Shown piece by piece: positions 1 through 5,006 of a stretch of 5,682 nucleotides of DNA. How positions within the stretch are numbered: the first letter of the stretch is position 1; every line of letters starts with the position of its first letter. The notes beneath the pieces were generated by a model. The model ran no database searches. It saw only the letters and a program-made list of their open reading frames with translations, and was not told where the DNA came from. The stretch is from assembly GCA_015521945.1 (NCBI GenBank), contig WANG01000181.1, forward strand, positions 1 to 5,682, read 5' to 3'. The position numbers and the translations under genes were made by a program. This DNA is from Candidatus Hydrothermarchaeota archaeon (GTDB lineage: Archaea; Hydrothermarchaeota; Hydrothermarchaeia; Hydrothermarchaeales; BMS3B).

Positions 1-57
1 CTAACCTCAATTCCCCACATTATCTCAAGCCTCACATCTAATTCAACTATGCAAAAT

Positions 58-65
58 ACTTAAAC
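58..65 (+). promoter_or_regulatory. Possible TATA box of the recombinase remnant
   Basis: The AT-rich box ACTTAAAC is centred about 27 nt before the ATG at 89. Archaeal TATA boxes sit about 26-27 nt before the transcription start, so this spacing predicts a leaderless message beginning near the ATG. No Shine-Dalgarno motif lies before the ATG, which agrees. The surrounding DNA is AT-rich, so a chance match is possible. Confidence 0.35.
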
Positions 66-88
66 TTTTCGCTGTGATATACTCACCC

Positions 89-836
89 ATGGAAAGACTT
101 AATAACCTCTCGCCTGCTAAGAAACACGAGCTTATTGGCAGGCTTCTTGAGGAGAGATAGTAAAAAATTCCTCAACTCTGGCAAAAGTTCGAGAGAATTC
201 TTGCTCTCCTACTCAGATAAAAGCAGGTCAACAATGCGCAGCGTTTACTTTGCTTTGAAGTTCTTCTATGAGAATGTACTGAATGAAAAATTTGAAGAGA
301 GGCTCCCTGTTACCAGGAAAGAAAACAAACTGCCTTTGGTGCTGAGCAGAGAAGAGATAAAGATAATGATAGATGTAACAGAAAATATAAAACACAGGCT
401 CGTTTTAATGTTCTTATACTACGCTGGTTTGAGGCTCAGCGAGCTCATAAACTTGAAATGGTGGGATATTCTGCATCCAAAACTTAAAGAAGCTCTTGAG
501 GGTTGGATAAAAATTATGGATTTATACTTAAATCAGATATATGCAAAAAATACGGTCCAAAAACCATTCAGGAAATAGTTAAGAAAGCCTCAAAAAAAGG
601 CAGGAGTTGACAAGAGGGTGAGCCCTCACACTTTAAGGCGCAGCTTCGCCACCCATCTATTAGAGGGCGGGGCAGATATAAGATACATCCAGCAGCTGCT
701 CGGGCACAGGAGTTTGAGAACCACTCAGATTTACACGCATGTTGCCAATAGAGACATCAAAAAACTTGCTTTAAGAGCCTGTCCAAATAAGGGAAAACCT
801 GTATATGAGCGGCGGCTGATTTTCACTTACACGTAA
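89..836 (+). pseudogene. xerA: Degraded XerA-type tyrosine recombinase (integrase)
   Basis: Remnant of an archaeal XerC/D-like site-specific tyrosine recombinase, a family that resolves chromosome dimers or moves integrative elements. The first piece (89-160, 23 codons, MERLNNLSP...) stops at TAG 158-160. The core continues in another frame from about 159 (KKFLNSGKSSREFLLSYSDK) through the catalytic-domain start FLYYAGLRLSELINLKW, with catalytic Arg at 432-434. About 20 codons normally found between NLKW-D and LHPKLKEALE are missing near 465-471; they would carry the beta-hairpin with the catalytic Lys. After codon 498-500 the homologous reading moves to a second frame (GLDKNYGF to YGPKTIQEIVKKASKK), and near the A7 run at 592-598 it returns to the first (AGVDKRVSPHTLRRSF). 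The remaining catalytic residues are intact: HTLR (His 627, Arg 636), GH (His 705) and Tyr 732. The tail after DIKKLA (to TAA 834-836) is not recognisable. An active protein is very unlikely. Family assignment is strong; the missing segments are inferred from remembered family members. Confidence 0.85.
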
Positions 837-964
837 GCGGCTGAAGGTTATCCTGTCTGCCACTCACCCCTGAAGCAGACGAACCTCTCCGCCTGCCCCT
901 TCATGCTCTGCTACAGCCACCTGAGGTGAGGCAATGTTATCTGGACACCTCCATCTGGCCAAGC
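837..964. other. Convergent intergenic gap, no gene seen
   Basis: This gap separates the end of the recombinase remnant (+) from the end of the second CBS gene (-). In the recombinase frame, sequence beyond TAA 834-836 reads open to a TGA at 928-930 with several Cys codons, but there is no start or recognised similarity. An 18-codon minus ORF (MKGQAERFVC...) has nothing to support it. The composition moves here from AT-rich to GC-rich. No oligo-T terminator for the minus-strand operon is visible. Confidence 0.5.
916..932. repeat. Short imperfect inverted repeat (GCCACC / GGTgaGGC)
   Basis: GCCACC and GGT-GA-GGC can pair around a three-base loop; the inner part is CACCT-G-AGGTG. It lies 30-50 nt beyond the end of the minus-strand serA-CBS-CBS operon and might form a 3' stem-loop on that transcript. 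There is no T-run beside it, and short GC-rich inverted repeats are common in this sequence, so support is weak. Confidence 0.2.
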
Positions 965-1381
965 TCAGCATCCCTCACAGGAGTCGCCCGCCACCGCGGC
1001 CATTATATCGCTGACGCTTATAATCCCCTCCGGCATCTCCCTCACCTCCGTCTCCCCCCTGGCTCCCCTGACCACGAACAGCCTGCTCACCCCGCACTCC
1101 GTCATAATCCTGGCAGCCTCCATCAGGGTCGCCGACGGGTCCACGCAGAAGAACTTCCTGCTCATCACCTCCTCCACCCTCGCATCCTTGCCCAGACCCC
1201 TGTACAGCGCCTTCACCAGGTCGGTGTCAGAGAGCACGCCCACTGGCTTTGAGCCCTCCATCACCAGCACCCCTGAGATTCCGCAGTTCTTCATCACCCT
1301 GGCGGCGTCCCTGATGCTCATCCCCTTCTCCACCGTTATTATGCTCCTCCTCAGGCACTCAACCACTCTCATCTCCAGCAT
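965..1381 (-). CDS. Tandem CBS-domain protein (distal copy)
   Basis: A 138-residue cytosolic protein made almost entirely of two CBS domains (about residues 8-60 and 69-130). CBS pairs (Bateman modules) typically bind adenosine ligands such as AMP, ATP or SAM and act as energy or metabolite sensors; the ligand here is unknown. Each domain shows the usual closing motif: GVLSDTDLV (48-56) and GIISVSDIM (119-127), whose Ser/Thr and Asp commonly contact the ribose. No other domain, membrane segment or signal peptide is present. ATG 1381 is chosen because GGAG (1392-1389) lies 7 nt upstream; the gene starts 4 nt after the stop of the preceding CBS gene, so translation is probably coupled. It is a paralogue of that gene and shares its serA operon. 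The C-terminus is Cys-bearing (DSCEGC). It could modulate an enzyme or transporter in trans. Family confidence is high; role is unknown. Confidence 0.9.
   Translation of the reverse strand: MLEMRVVECLRRSIITVEKGMSIRDAARVMKNCGISGVLVMEGSKPVGVLSDTDLVKALYRGLGKDARVEEVMSRKFFCVDPSATLMEAARIMTECGVSRLFVVRGARGETEVREMPEGIISVSDIMAAVAGDSCEGC
1066..1085. repeat. 20-nt direct match between the two CBS genes, copy 1
   Basis: This 20-nt stretch is identical to 1484-1503 in the neighbouring CBS gene. A second identical stretch of 19 nt (1162-1180) recurs at 1580-1598. Both pairs are 418 nt apart and the internal spacing (96 nt) is the same in both genes, as expected for a tandem gene duplication rather than chance. 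Confidence 0.8.
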
Positions 1382-1385
1382 CCTA

Positions 1386-1799
1386 TCACTCCGCGATGTA
1401 TGCTACTATGTCCGAGGAGGTCAGCACCCCTGCCGGACGCAGCAGGTACTGCTTGGACAGGCTGGGATGCTCCGGCTTCTCCTCCCTGACCACGAACAGC
1501 CTGTGCACCTTCTCGTGCACCATCATCCGTGCCGCCTCCTCCATGGAAGCCTCCTCCTCAATTATCAGGGCGAAGGGCGTCATCACCTCCTCCACCCTGG
1601 TTCTCTCGGGCTCCTTGCCCTCGGTAATCGCTCTGAGCACGTCCGTATCAGAGACCACCCCGACTATCTCACCCTCCTCGTCCACCACCGCAAGCCCTGA
1701 GACCCTGTACTTCGCAATCGCCCTTGCCACCTCCTTCAGGGTGGCTCTCCTGTCCACGGTATAAACACCCCTGGTCATGTACTCCTTTACCTTAGCCAT
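1386..1799 (-). CDS. Tandem CBS-domain protein (serA-proximal copy)
   Basis: A 137-residue protein consisting of two CBS domains (about residues 3-60 and 69-137) with no attached enzyme or DNA-binding domain. Closing motifs GVVSDTDVL (47-55) and GVLTSSDIV (124-132) carry the Ser/Thr and Asp often used for nucleotide binding. The second domain has an insert of about 14 residues (EEKPEHPSLSKQYL) before its last strand, at the same place as a shorter insert in the downstream paralogue. Likely role is sensing adenylates or SAM, acting in trans; this is inferred from the family. Start choice: ATG 1799 has GGAG (1811-1808) 8 nt upstream. An in-frame GTG at 1805 would overlap the serA stop as GTGA and add two residues, but leaves only 2 nt after GGAG. 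Only 2 nt separate the serA stop from ATG 1799, so translation is probably coupled. Confidence 0.9.
   Translation of the reverse strand: MAKVKEYMTRGVYTVDRRATLKEVARAIAKYRVSGLAVVDEEGEIVGVVSDTDVLRAITEGKEPERTRVEEVMTPFALIIEEEASMEEAARMMVHEKVHRLFVVREEKPEHPSLSKQYLLRPAGVLTSSDIVAYIAE
1484..1503. repeat. 20-nt direct match between the two CBS genes, copy 2
   Basis: Identical to 1066-1085. On the minus strand both copies encode the conserved RLFVVR segment of the second CBS domain, so they show a common origin of the two genes and not a mobile or regulatory repeat. Confidence 0.8.
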
Positions 1800-1801
1800 G
1801 C

Positions 1802-3376
1802 TCACAGCTCCAGCACCTTGACGCTGTGCACCCCATCAATACCCTCAATCCTCTCCAGCACCTGCCTGGGTGCGGGCTCATCAACGCTCAGCACCATGAG
1901 CTGCTTGCCCCCCCTCTCGTACCTGCCCACCTGCATGGCGCCTATGTTAATCCCGTGCTCCCCCAGCAGGGTTGCAACCCTGCCTATCATCCCCGGCTTA
2001 TCCTCGTGCTCCACCAGCAGCATGGTGTCGTGCGGTGCAAGCTCCACCGCGTACCTGCCTATGCTCACCACCCTCACCTCCTCACCTATCAGGGTTCCGG
2101 CAACGCTCACCTCACCCGAGTCGCTGGTGAGCACCACCTCCAGCAGCCCCTGGTAGCTCCCGGCATCCTCCCTGCTCGCCTCCGTAACCCTTATCCCCCT
2201 GTTCTTTGCGAGCACCTTTGAGTTCAGCAGGTTGACCCCGCCCGTTAGTATGGGGGAGAGCACGCCCTTCAGCGCGGCACCCGTGAGCGCCTCCTGGTAC
2301 TCCCTCTCCGCAAAGCTCCCGCAGGCGGTTACCCTCACCTCCGTAAGCCTGCCCTCAAGCATCTGGATGCCCATCCTTCCCAGGGTCTCCGCGAGCCTGA
2401 GGTGGGGTCTAAGCCTCTCCACCACCTCCGCGGGGAGCGCCGGCATGTTCACGGCGTTCTTCGGGGGCTCCCCTCTGAGAACCTTAAGCACCTCCTCGCA
2501 GGTTATGAGGGATGCATACCTCTGCGCCTCCTCCGTGGATGCACCCAGGTGCGGGGTGACTATGCAGTTCTCAAGCTCCAGCAGGGGGCTGTCAAAGGGG
2601 GGCTCCTTCTCAAAAACGTCAAGAGCTGCGCCTGCGATTTTGCCGGAGGTAAGCGCCCTGTACAGGGCGTCCTCATCTATTATCCCCCCTCTGGCGCAGT
2701 TAATTATGTATGCACCCTTCTTCATCCTGGCAAAGGCGCTGTCATCAATCATCCTCCTGGTGCTCTCCGTCAGGGGGGCGTGGATGGTTATGAAGTCGCT
2801 CCTCTCCAGCAGCTCCCCCAGCTCCACCACCTCAACTCCCAGCTCCCTCGCGAGCTTCTCGGAGATGTACGGGTCGTAGGCGATGCACCTCATCCCGAAA
2901 GCCTTAGCCTTCCTGACCACCTCCGAGCCTATTCTCCCGAGCCCCAGGATGCCCAGGGTCTTGCCCCTCAGCTCCACCCCCAGGAACCTCTTCTTCTCCC
3001 ACTTCTTAGCCTTAAGGCTGGCGTTCGCCTGGGGGATGCGCCTCGCCAGCGCAAGCATGAGCCCGAAGGTGTGCTCCGCCACCGTGATTGAGGAAGCGTC
3101 GGGAGCGTTTACAACCACTATCCCCCGCTCGGTAGCTGCCTTCAGGTCTATGTTGTCCACTCCGACTCCAGCTCTGCCAATCACCACCAGCCTCTTTCCG
3201 GCCTCTATAACCCTCCTGGTAACCTTGGTGGCGCTCCGCACAATCAGCGCATCAGCATCCGCCACCCTCTCAACCAGCTCATCCTCGCTCAGGGAGGTTG
3301 CCACCTCAACCTCGGCGTGCTTCCTGAGCAGCTCAATACCCGCCTCGTGTATGCTGTCAGATACGAGCACCTTCAT
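1802..3376 (-). CDS. serA: D-3-phosphoglycerate dehydrogenase, ACT-domain long form
   Basis: A 524-residue cytosolic enzyme that oxidises 3-phospho-D-glycerate with NAD+ to 3-phosphohydroxypyruvate, the first step of serine synthesis. The substrate-binding domain (about 1-98 and 285-315) surrounds a Rossmann NAD domain (99-284) with GLGRIG at 145-150 and acidic Asp168 (YDPY) suited to NAD. The catalytic triad of the D-2-hydroxyacid dehydrogenases is present: Arg229 (NCARGG), Glu258 (FEKEPP) and His276 (TPHLGAST). The intervening domain (about 318-445) and a C-terminal ACT domain (about 452-524, VEHEDKPGMIGRVATLLGEH) make this the long type, as in Mycobacterium and many archaea; ACT domains commonly give serine feedback control. 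Length is typical and no key residue is missing. ATG 3376 gives the normal family N-terminus MKVLVSD and has GGAG 8 nt upstream. It is first in an operon with two CBS-pair genes and diverges from purB. Short 2-hydroxyacid dehydrogenases lack the last two domains, so that alternative is excluded. Confidence 0.97.
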   Translation of the reverse strand: MKVLVSDSIHEAGIELLRKHAEVEVATSLSEDELVERVADADALIVRSATKVTRRVIEAGKRLVVIGRAGVGVDNIDLKAATERGIVVVNAPDASSITVAEHTFGLMLALARRIPQANASLKAKKWEKKRFLGVELRGKTLGILGLGRIGSEVVRKAKAFGMRCIAYDPYISEKLARELGVEVVELGELLERSDFITIHAPLTESTRRMIDDSAFARMKKGAYIINCARGGIIDEDALYRALTSGKIAGAALDVFEKEPPFDSPLLELENCIVTPHLGASTEEAQRYASLITCEEVLKVLRGEPPKNAVNMPALPAEVVERLRPHLRLAETLGRMGIQMLEGRLTEVRVTACGSFAEREYQEALTGAALKGVLSPILTGGVNLLNSKVLAKNRGIRVTEASREDAGSYQGLLEVVLTSDSGEVSVAGTLIGEEVRVVSIGRYAVELAPHDTMLLVEHEDKPGMIGRVATLLGEHGINIGAMQVGRYERGGKQLMVLSVDEPAPRQVLERIEGIDGVHSVKVLEL

Positions 3377-3384
3377 GCCGCCAT

Positions 3385-3388
3385 CTCC
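3385..3388 (-). promoter_or_regulatory. Shine-Dalgarno of serA
   Basis: GGAG on the minus strand lies 8 nt before ATG 3376. It favours a message with a short 5' leader rather than a leaderless one, and so favours the more distant of two candidate TATA boxes. Confidence 0.6.
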
Positions 3389-3394
3389 GTGGAG

Positions 3395-3472
3395 TTATAA
3401 ATGACACACCACATTTAAAATGTTTGCTGTGTGCCACCACAGGTGTGTTATCTTGCAACTATTCCGCCTCAT
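3395..3472 (-). CDS. Possible 25-codon leader ORF upstream of serA
   Basis: An ATG at 3472 is preceded, after a 6-nt spacer, by AGGAGGAGGT (3488-3479), the strongest Shine-Dalgarno-like sequence in the window. The ORF runs 25 codons (MRRNSCK...NVVCHL), includes HLWWH, and ends 18 nt before the serA ATG. The peptide is not recognised. It has only one Ser codon, so a simple serine-attenuation leader is not indicated. The preferred serA TATA box lies inside it, so it could be translated only from a transcript starting further upstream. The perfect match may be accidental in purine-rich DNA. Confidence 0.2.
   Translation of the reverse strand: MRRNSCKITHLWWHTANILNVVCHL
3411..3423. repeat. Palindrome ACATTT-A-AAATGT over the serA promoter
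   Basis: Six-base arms ACATTT and AAATGT flank one central base. It covers the preferred serA TATA box, where a bound repressor would block TBP. A related inverted repeat, ACATTAATTAATGT, lies at 4973-4986 before the PHP gene. AT-rich promoter boxes are easily palindromic, so operator function is only a hypothesis. Confidence 0.35.
3413..3420 (-). promoter_or_regulatory. Probable TATA box of the serA operon
   Basis: TTTTAAAT on the minus strand is centred about 40 nt before ATG 3376. With usual archaeal spacing the transcript would start near 3390, giving a leader of about 14 nt that just includes GGAG at 3388-3385. A second box, TTTATAA (3401-3395), is a better TATA match but would put the start at or inside the ATG and lose the SD. 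Either may be used. Confidence 0.45.
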
Positions 3473-3484
3473 GTTGGTACCTCC

Positions 3485-3592
3485 TCCTCAGCCCACGGTA
3501 CGGGATTTCCGGGTCGGGTGGCTTCGTTGGGAGTAAAACCCCTCAGCGGGCATCTGTTTGGTAGATGGAGCACCGCCGCCCCACGCGGAAGC
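3485..3592 (+). other. GC-rich non-coding stretch; possible structured RNA or TnpB-element relic
   Basis: No convincing gene is seen here. The stretch contains a clean hairpin at 3551-3567 (CATCT, 7-nt loop, AGATG), flanked by CTC (3542-3544) and GAG (3568-3570), and a GCGGAAGC motif near its end (3585-3592). Translated in the frame of 3431 it reads VGTSSSAHG and later PLSGHLFGRWSTAAPRGSF, which reminds me of the poorly conserved tails of archaeal IS605-type TnpB proteins, whose 3' ends overlap a guide RNA. No zinc finger or catalytic motif precedes it. This is pattern memory, not a match; unstructured intergenic DNA remains the simplest reading. Confidence 0.15.
3551..3567. repeat. Small hairpin CATCT / AGATG
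   Basis: Perfect five-base arms enclose the loop GTTTGGT. It lies in the serA-purB divergent region upstream of the purB TATA box, so it is outside the predicted leaderless purB message. If transcribed, it would be on the minus strand upstream of serA or on an unrecognised RNA. Confidence 0.3.
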
Positions 3593-3598
3593 TTTATA
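3593..3598 (+). promoter_or_regulatory. TATA box of purB (leaderless architecture)
   Basis: TTTATA, preceded by GCGGAAGC as a possible BRE, is centred 28 nt before ATG 3624. This predicts transcription starting at or within two bases of the start codon. No SD occurs in TTCAACTAAGC just before the ATG, which fits leaderless translation. Read on the other strand the same box is TATAAA and could also fire toward serA. Confidence 0.7.
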
Positions 3599-3623
3599 CC
3601 CCCCGCGATTCCTTCAACTAAGC

Positions 3624-4979
3624 ATGGCAGTCCACCCCATAGACTACAGGTACGGCAGCCAGGAGATGAGGCGCATCTTTGAGGAGGAGGCACGCCTGCA
3701 GAGGCTGCTGGATGTGGAGGCAGCGCTTGCGAAGGCGCACGCCGAGCTTGGAAACATCCCCCACGAAGCCGCCGAGGAGATAGCTAGGAAGGCGAGCACC
3801 GAGTACGTCAAGCTTGAGCGGGTGAAGCAGATTGAGGCTGAGATACACCACGACCTCATGGCGGTGGTGAAAGCCCTCGCCGAGCAGTGCGGGGAGGCTG
3901 GGAGGTACGTTCACCTTGGTGCAACCTCCTACGACATAGTTGACACCGCAAACGCCCTCCAGTTCCGTGATGCCCTTAAAATCGTTGAGGCTGACCTGTA
4001 CGAGCTTGAGGGGATACTGCTTGAGCTCGCCGAGAGGCATGCCGAAACCGTGGCGATAGGCAGAACCCACGGGCAGCACGCCCTCCCCATCACCTACGGG
4101 CTGAAGTTCGCCATCTGGGCGAGGGAGGTGAGAAGGCACCTGCAGAGGCTGGAGGAGGCGAAGAAGCGGGTGCTGGTGGGAAAGATGAGCGGCGCCGTGG
4201 GCACGATGGCGGGCTTCGGCAGCGCTGGCATCCAGCTCCAGGAGCTGGTAATGCGCATGCTCGGGCTGAGGGCACCCCTGGTTAGCTCCCAGGTGGTGCA
4301 GCGGGACAGGTACGCGGAGCTACTGACCCTGCTCGCCCTGATAGCCGCCACCTTGGACAAGATAGGCAGGGAAATCAGGAACCTCATGCGCACCGAGATA
4401 GCAGAGCTCAGGGAGCCCTTCACCTCCAAGCAGGTTGGCTCCAGCACCATGCCCCACAAGCGCAACCCCGTGAACGCCGAGAACATCTGCGGGCTCGCCA
4501 GGGTGGTCAAGAGCAACGTCTTCGTTGCGCTTGAGAACGTATCCCTGGAGCACGAGCGTGACCTGACAAACTCCAGCGCTGAGAGGGTTGTAATCCCTGA
4601 GAGCTTCATGCTTGTTGACGAAATGCTGAAAAGAGCAAAGAAAATACTCTCAAACATTGAGATAGACATGAAGAACGTGCGTAGAAACCTGCACCTCACC
4701 AGGGGGCTGAACTTGGCTGAGGCAGTCATGCTCAGGCTCACCGAGAGGGGGATGAGCCGCCAGGATGCCCACGAGCTTCTCAGGAGGCTGGCGATTAAAG
4801 CCTGGGAGGAGGAGAGGAGCTTTGAGGAGGTTCTCTCGGAGAGCGAGGAGGTCAGGAGGTACCTCACCCCGGAGGAGATCCGGGAGGCGCTGAAGCCCGA
4901 GAACTACACCGGCATGGCAGCCGAGCTGGTGAGGCGGGCGATTGAGCAGGCGAGGAGGGAGCGCTCTCAGCAACATTAA
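3624..4979 (+). CDS. purB: Adenylosuccinate lyase
   Basis: A 451-residue cytosolic, normally homotetrameric enzyme of the fumarase/aspartase superfamily. It releases fumarate twice in purine synthesis: SAICAR to AICAR, and adenylosuccinate to AMP. The three conserved regions are present: HLGATSYDIVDTA (97-109), GRTHGQHALP (146-155, with catalytic His149), and the superfamily signature GSSTMPHKRNP (272-282, with the flexible-loop catalytic Ser and the substrate-binding Lys/Asn). Near the C-terminus LTRGLNLAEAVM (358-369) is also typical. Length agrees with the family. ATG 3624 gives the usual start AVHPIDYRYG; the upstream extension to TTG 3558 would cross the TATA box and add an unrelated 22-residue stretch. 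Argininosuccinate lyase is unlikely because the N-terminal region and the HxGATSxD motif fit PurB. It diverges from serA and precedes a PHP gene on the same strand. The C-terminal tail is charged (EQARRERSQQH). Confidence 0.97.
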   Translation: MAVHPIDYRYGSQEMRRIFEEEARLQRLLDVEAALAKAHAELGNIPHEAAEEIARKASTEYVKLERVKQIEAEIHHDLMAVVKALAEQCGEAGRYVHLGATSYDIVDTANALQFRDALKIVEADLYELEGILLELAERHAETVAIGRTHGQHALPITYGLKFAIWAREVRRHLQRLEEAKKRVLVGKMSGAVGTMAGFGSAGIQLQELVMRMLGLRAPLVSSQVVQRDRYAELLTLLALIAATLDKIGREIRNLMRTEIAELREPFTSKQVGSSTMPHKRNPVNAENICGLARVVKSNVFVALENVSLEHERDLTNSSAERVVIPESFMLVDEMLKRAKKILSNIEIDMKNVRRNLHLTRGLNLAEAVMLRLTERGMSRQDAHELLRRLAIKAWEEERSFEEVLSESEEVRRYLTPEEIREALKPENYTGMAAELVRRAIEQARRERSQQH

Positions 4980-4986
4980 TTAATGT
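4973..4986. repeat. Perfect 14-bp palindrome ACATTAATTAATGT at the purB/PHP junction
   Basis: The 14 bases are identical on both strands. Allowing one unpaired A (4972), the symmetry extends to CAGC (4968-4971) and GCTG (4987-4990), 23 nt in all. It covers the last purB codons and stop and lies where the TATA box of the next gene would be. It could be a transcription-factor operator, part of the promoter, or a hairpin at the purB 3' end. Confidence 0.8.
4975..4984 (+). promoter_or_regulatory. Probable promoter box of the PHP gene
   Basis: ATTAATTAAT is the only AT-rich block nearby. It is centred about 27 nt before ATG 5007, the same spacing as purB, predicting a leaderless PHP message independent of or in addition to purB read-through. 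Confidence 0.45.
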
Positions 4987-5006
4987 GCTGCAACCAGCTT
5001 GTGGGC

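Noticed and set aside
592..598. Programmed frameshifting at A7 in the recombinase
   Set aside because: Other lesions (early stop, lost catalytic-Lys segment, second frame change) make a functional product unlikely.
926..1764. + strand ORFs opposite the CBS genes
   Set aside because: Low-complexity His/Pro/Leu/Ser translations; the minus strand encodes well-formed CBS domains with SD motifs and tight spacing.
2232..3404. Several long + strand ORFs opposite serA
   Set aside because: Serine/leucine-rich or proline/histidine-rich translations with no motifs, fully antisense to serA.
3430..3600. tRNA or SRP RNA in the serA-purB spacer
   Set aside because: No GTTCRANYC T-loop block, anticodon-arm layout or SRP core motif was found on either strand.
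3558..3623. N-terminal extension of purB to TTG 3558
   Set aside because: It would place the TATA box inside the gene and add residues not seen in PurB; ATG 3624 gives the family start.
4094..4867. 257-codon minus ORF opposite purB
   Set aside because: It is antisense to a clearly real gene, rich in Ser/Leu/Arg with no domain; a GC-rich shadow frame.
4983..5006. PHP start at ATG 4983
   Set aside because: Adds MCCNQLVG ahead of the conserved start, no close SD, and lies inside the palindrome and promoter box; kept only as an alternative.
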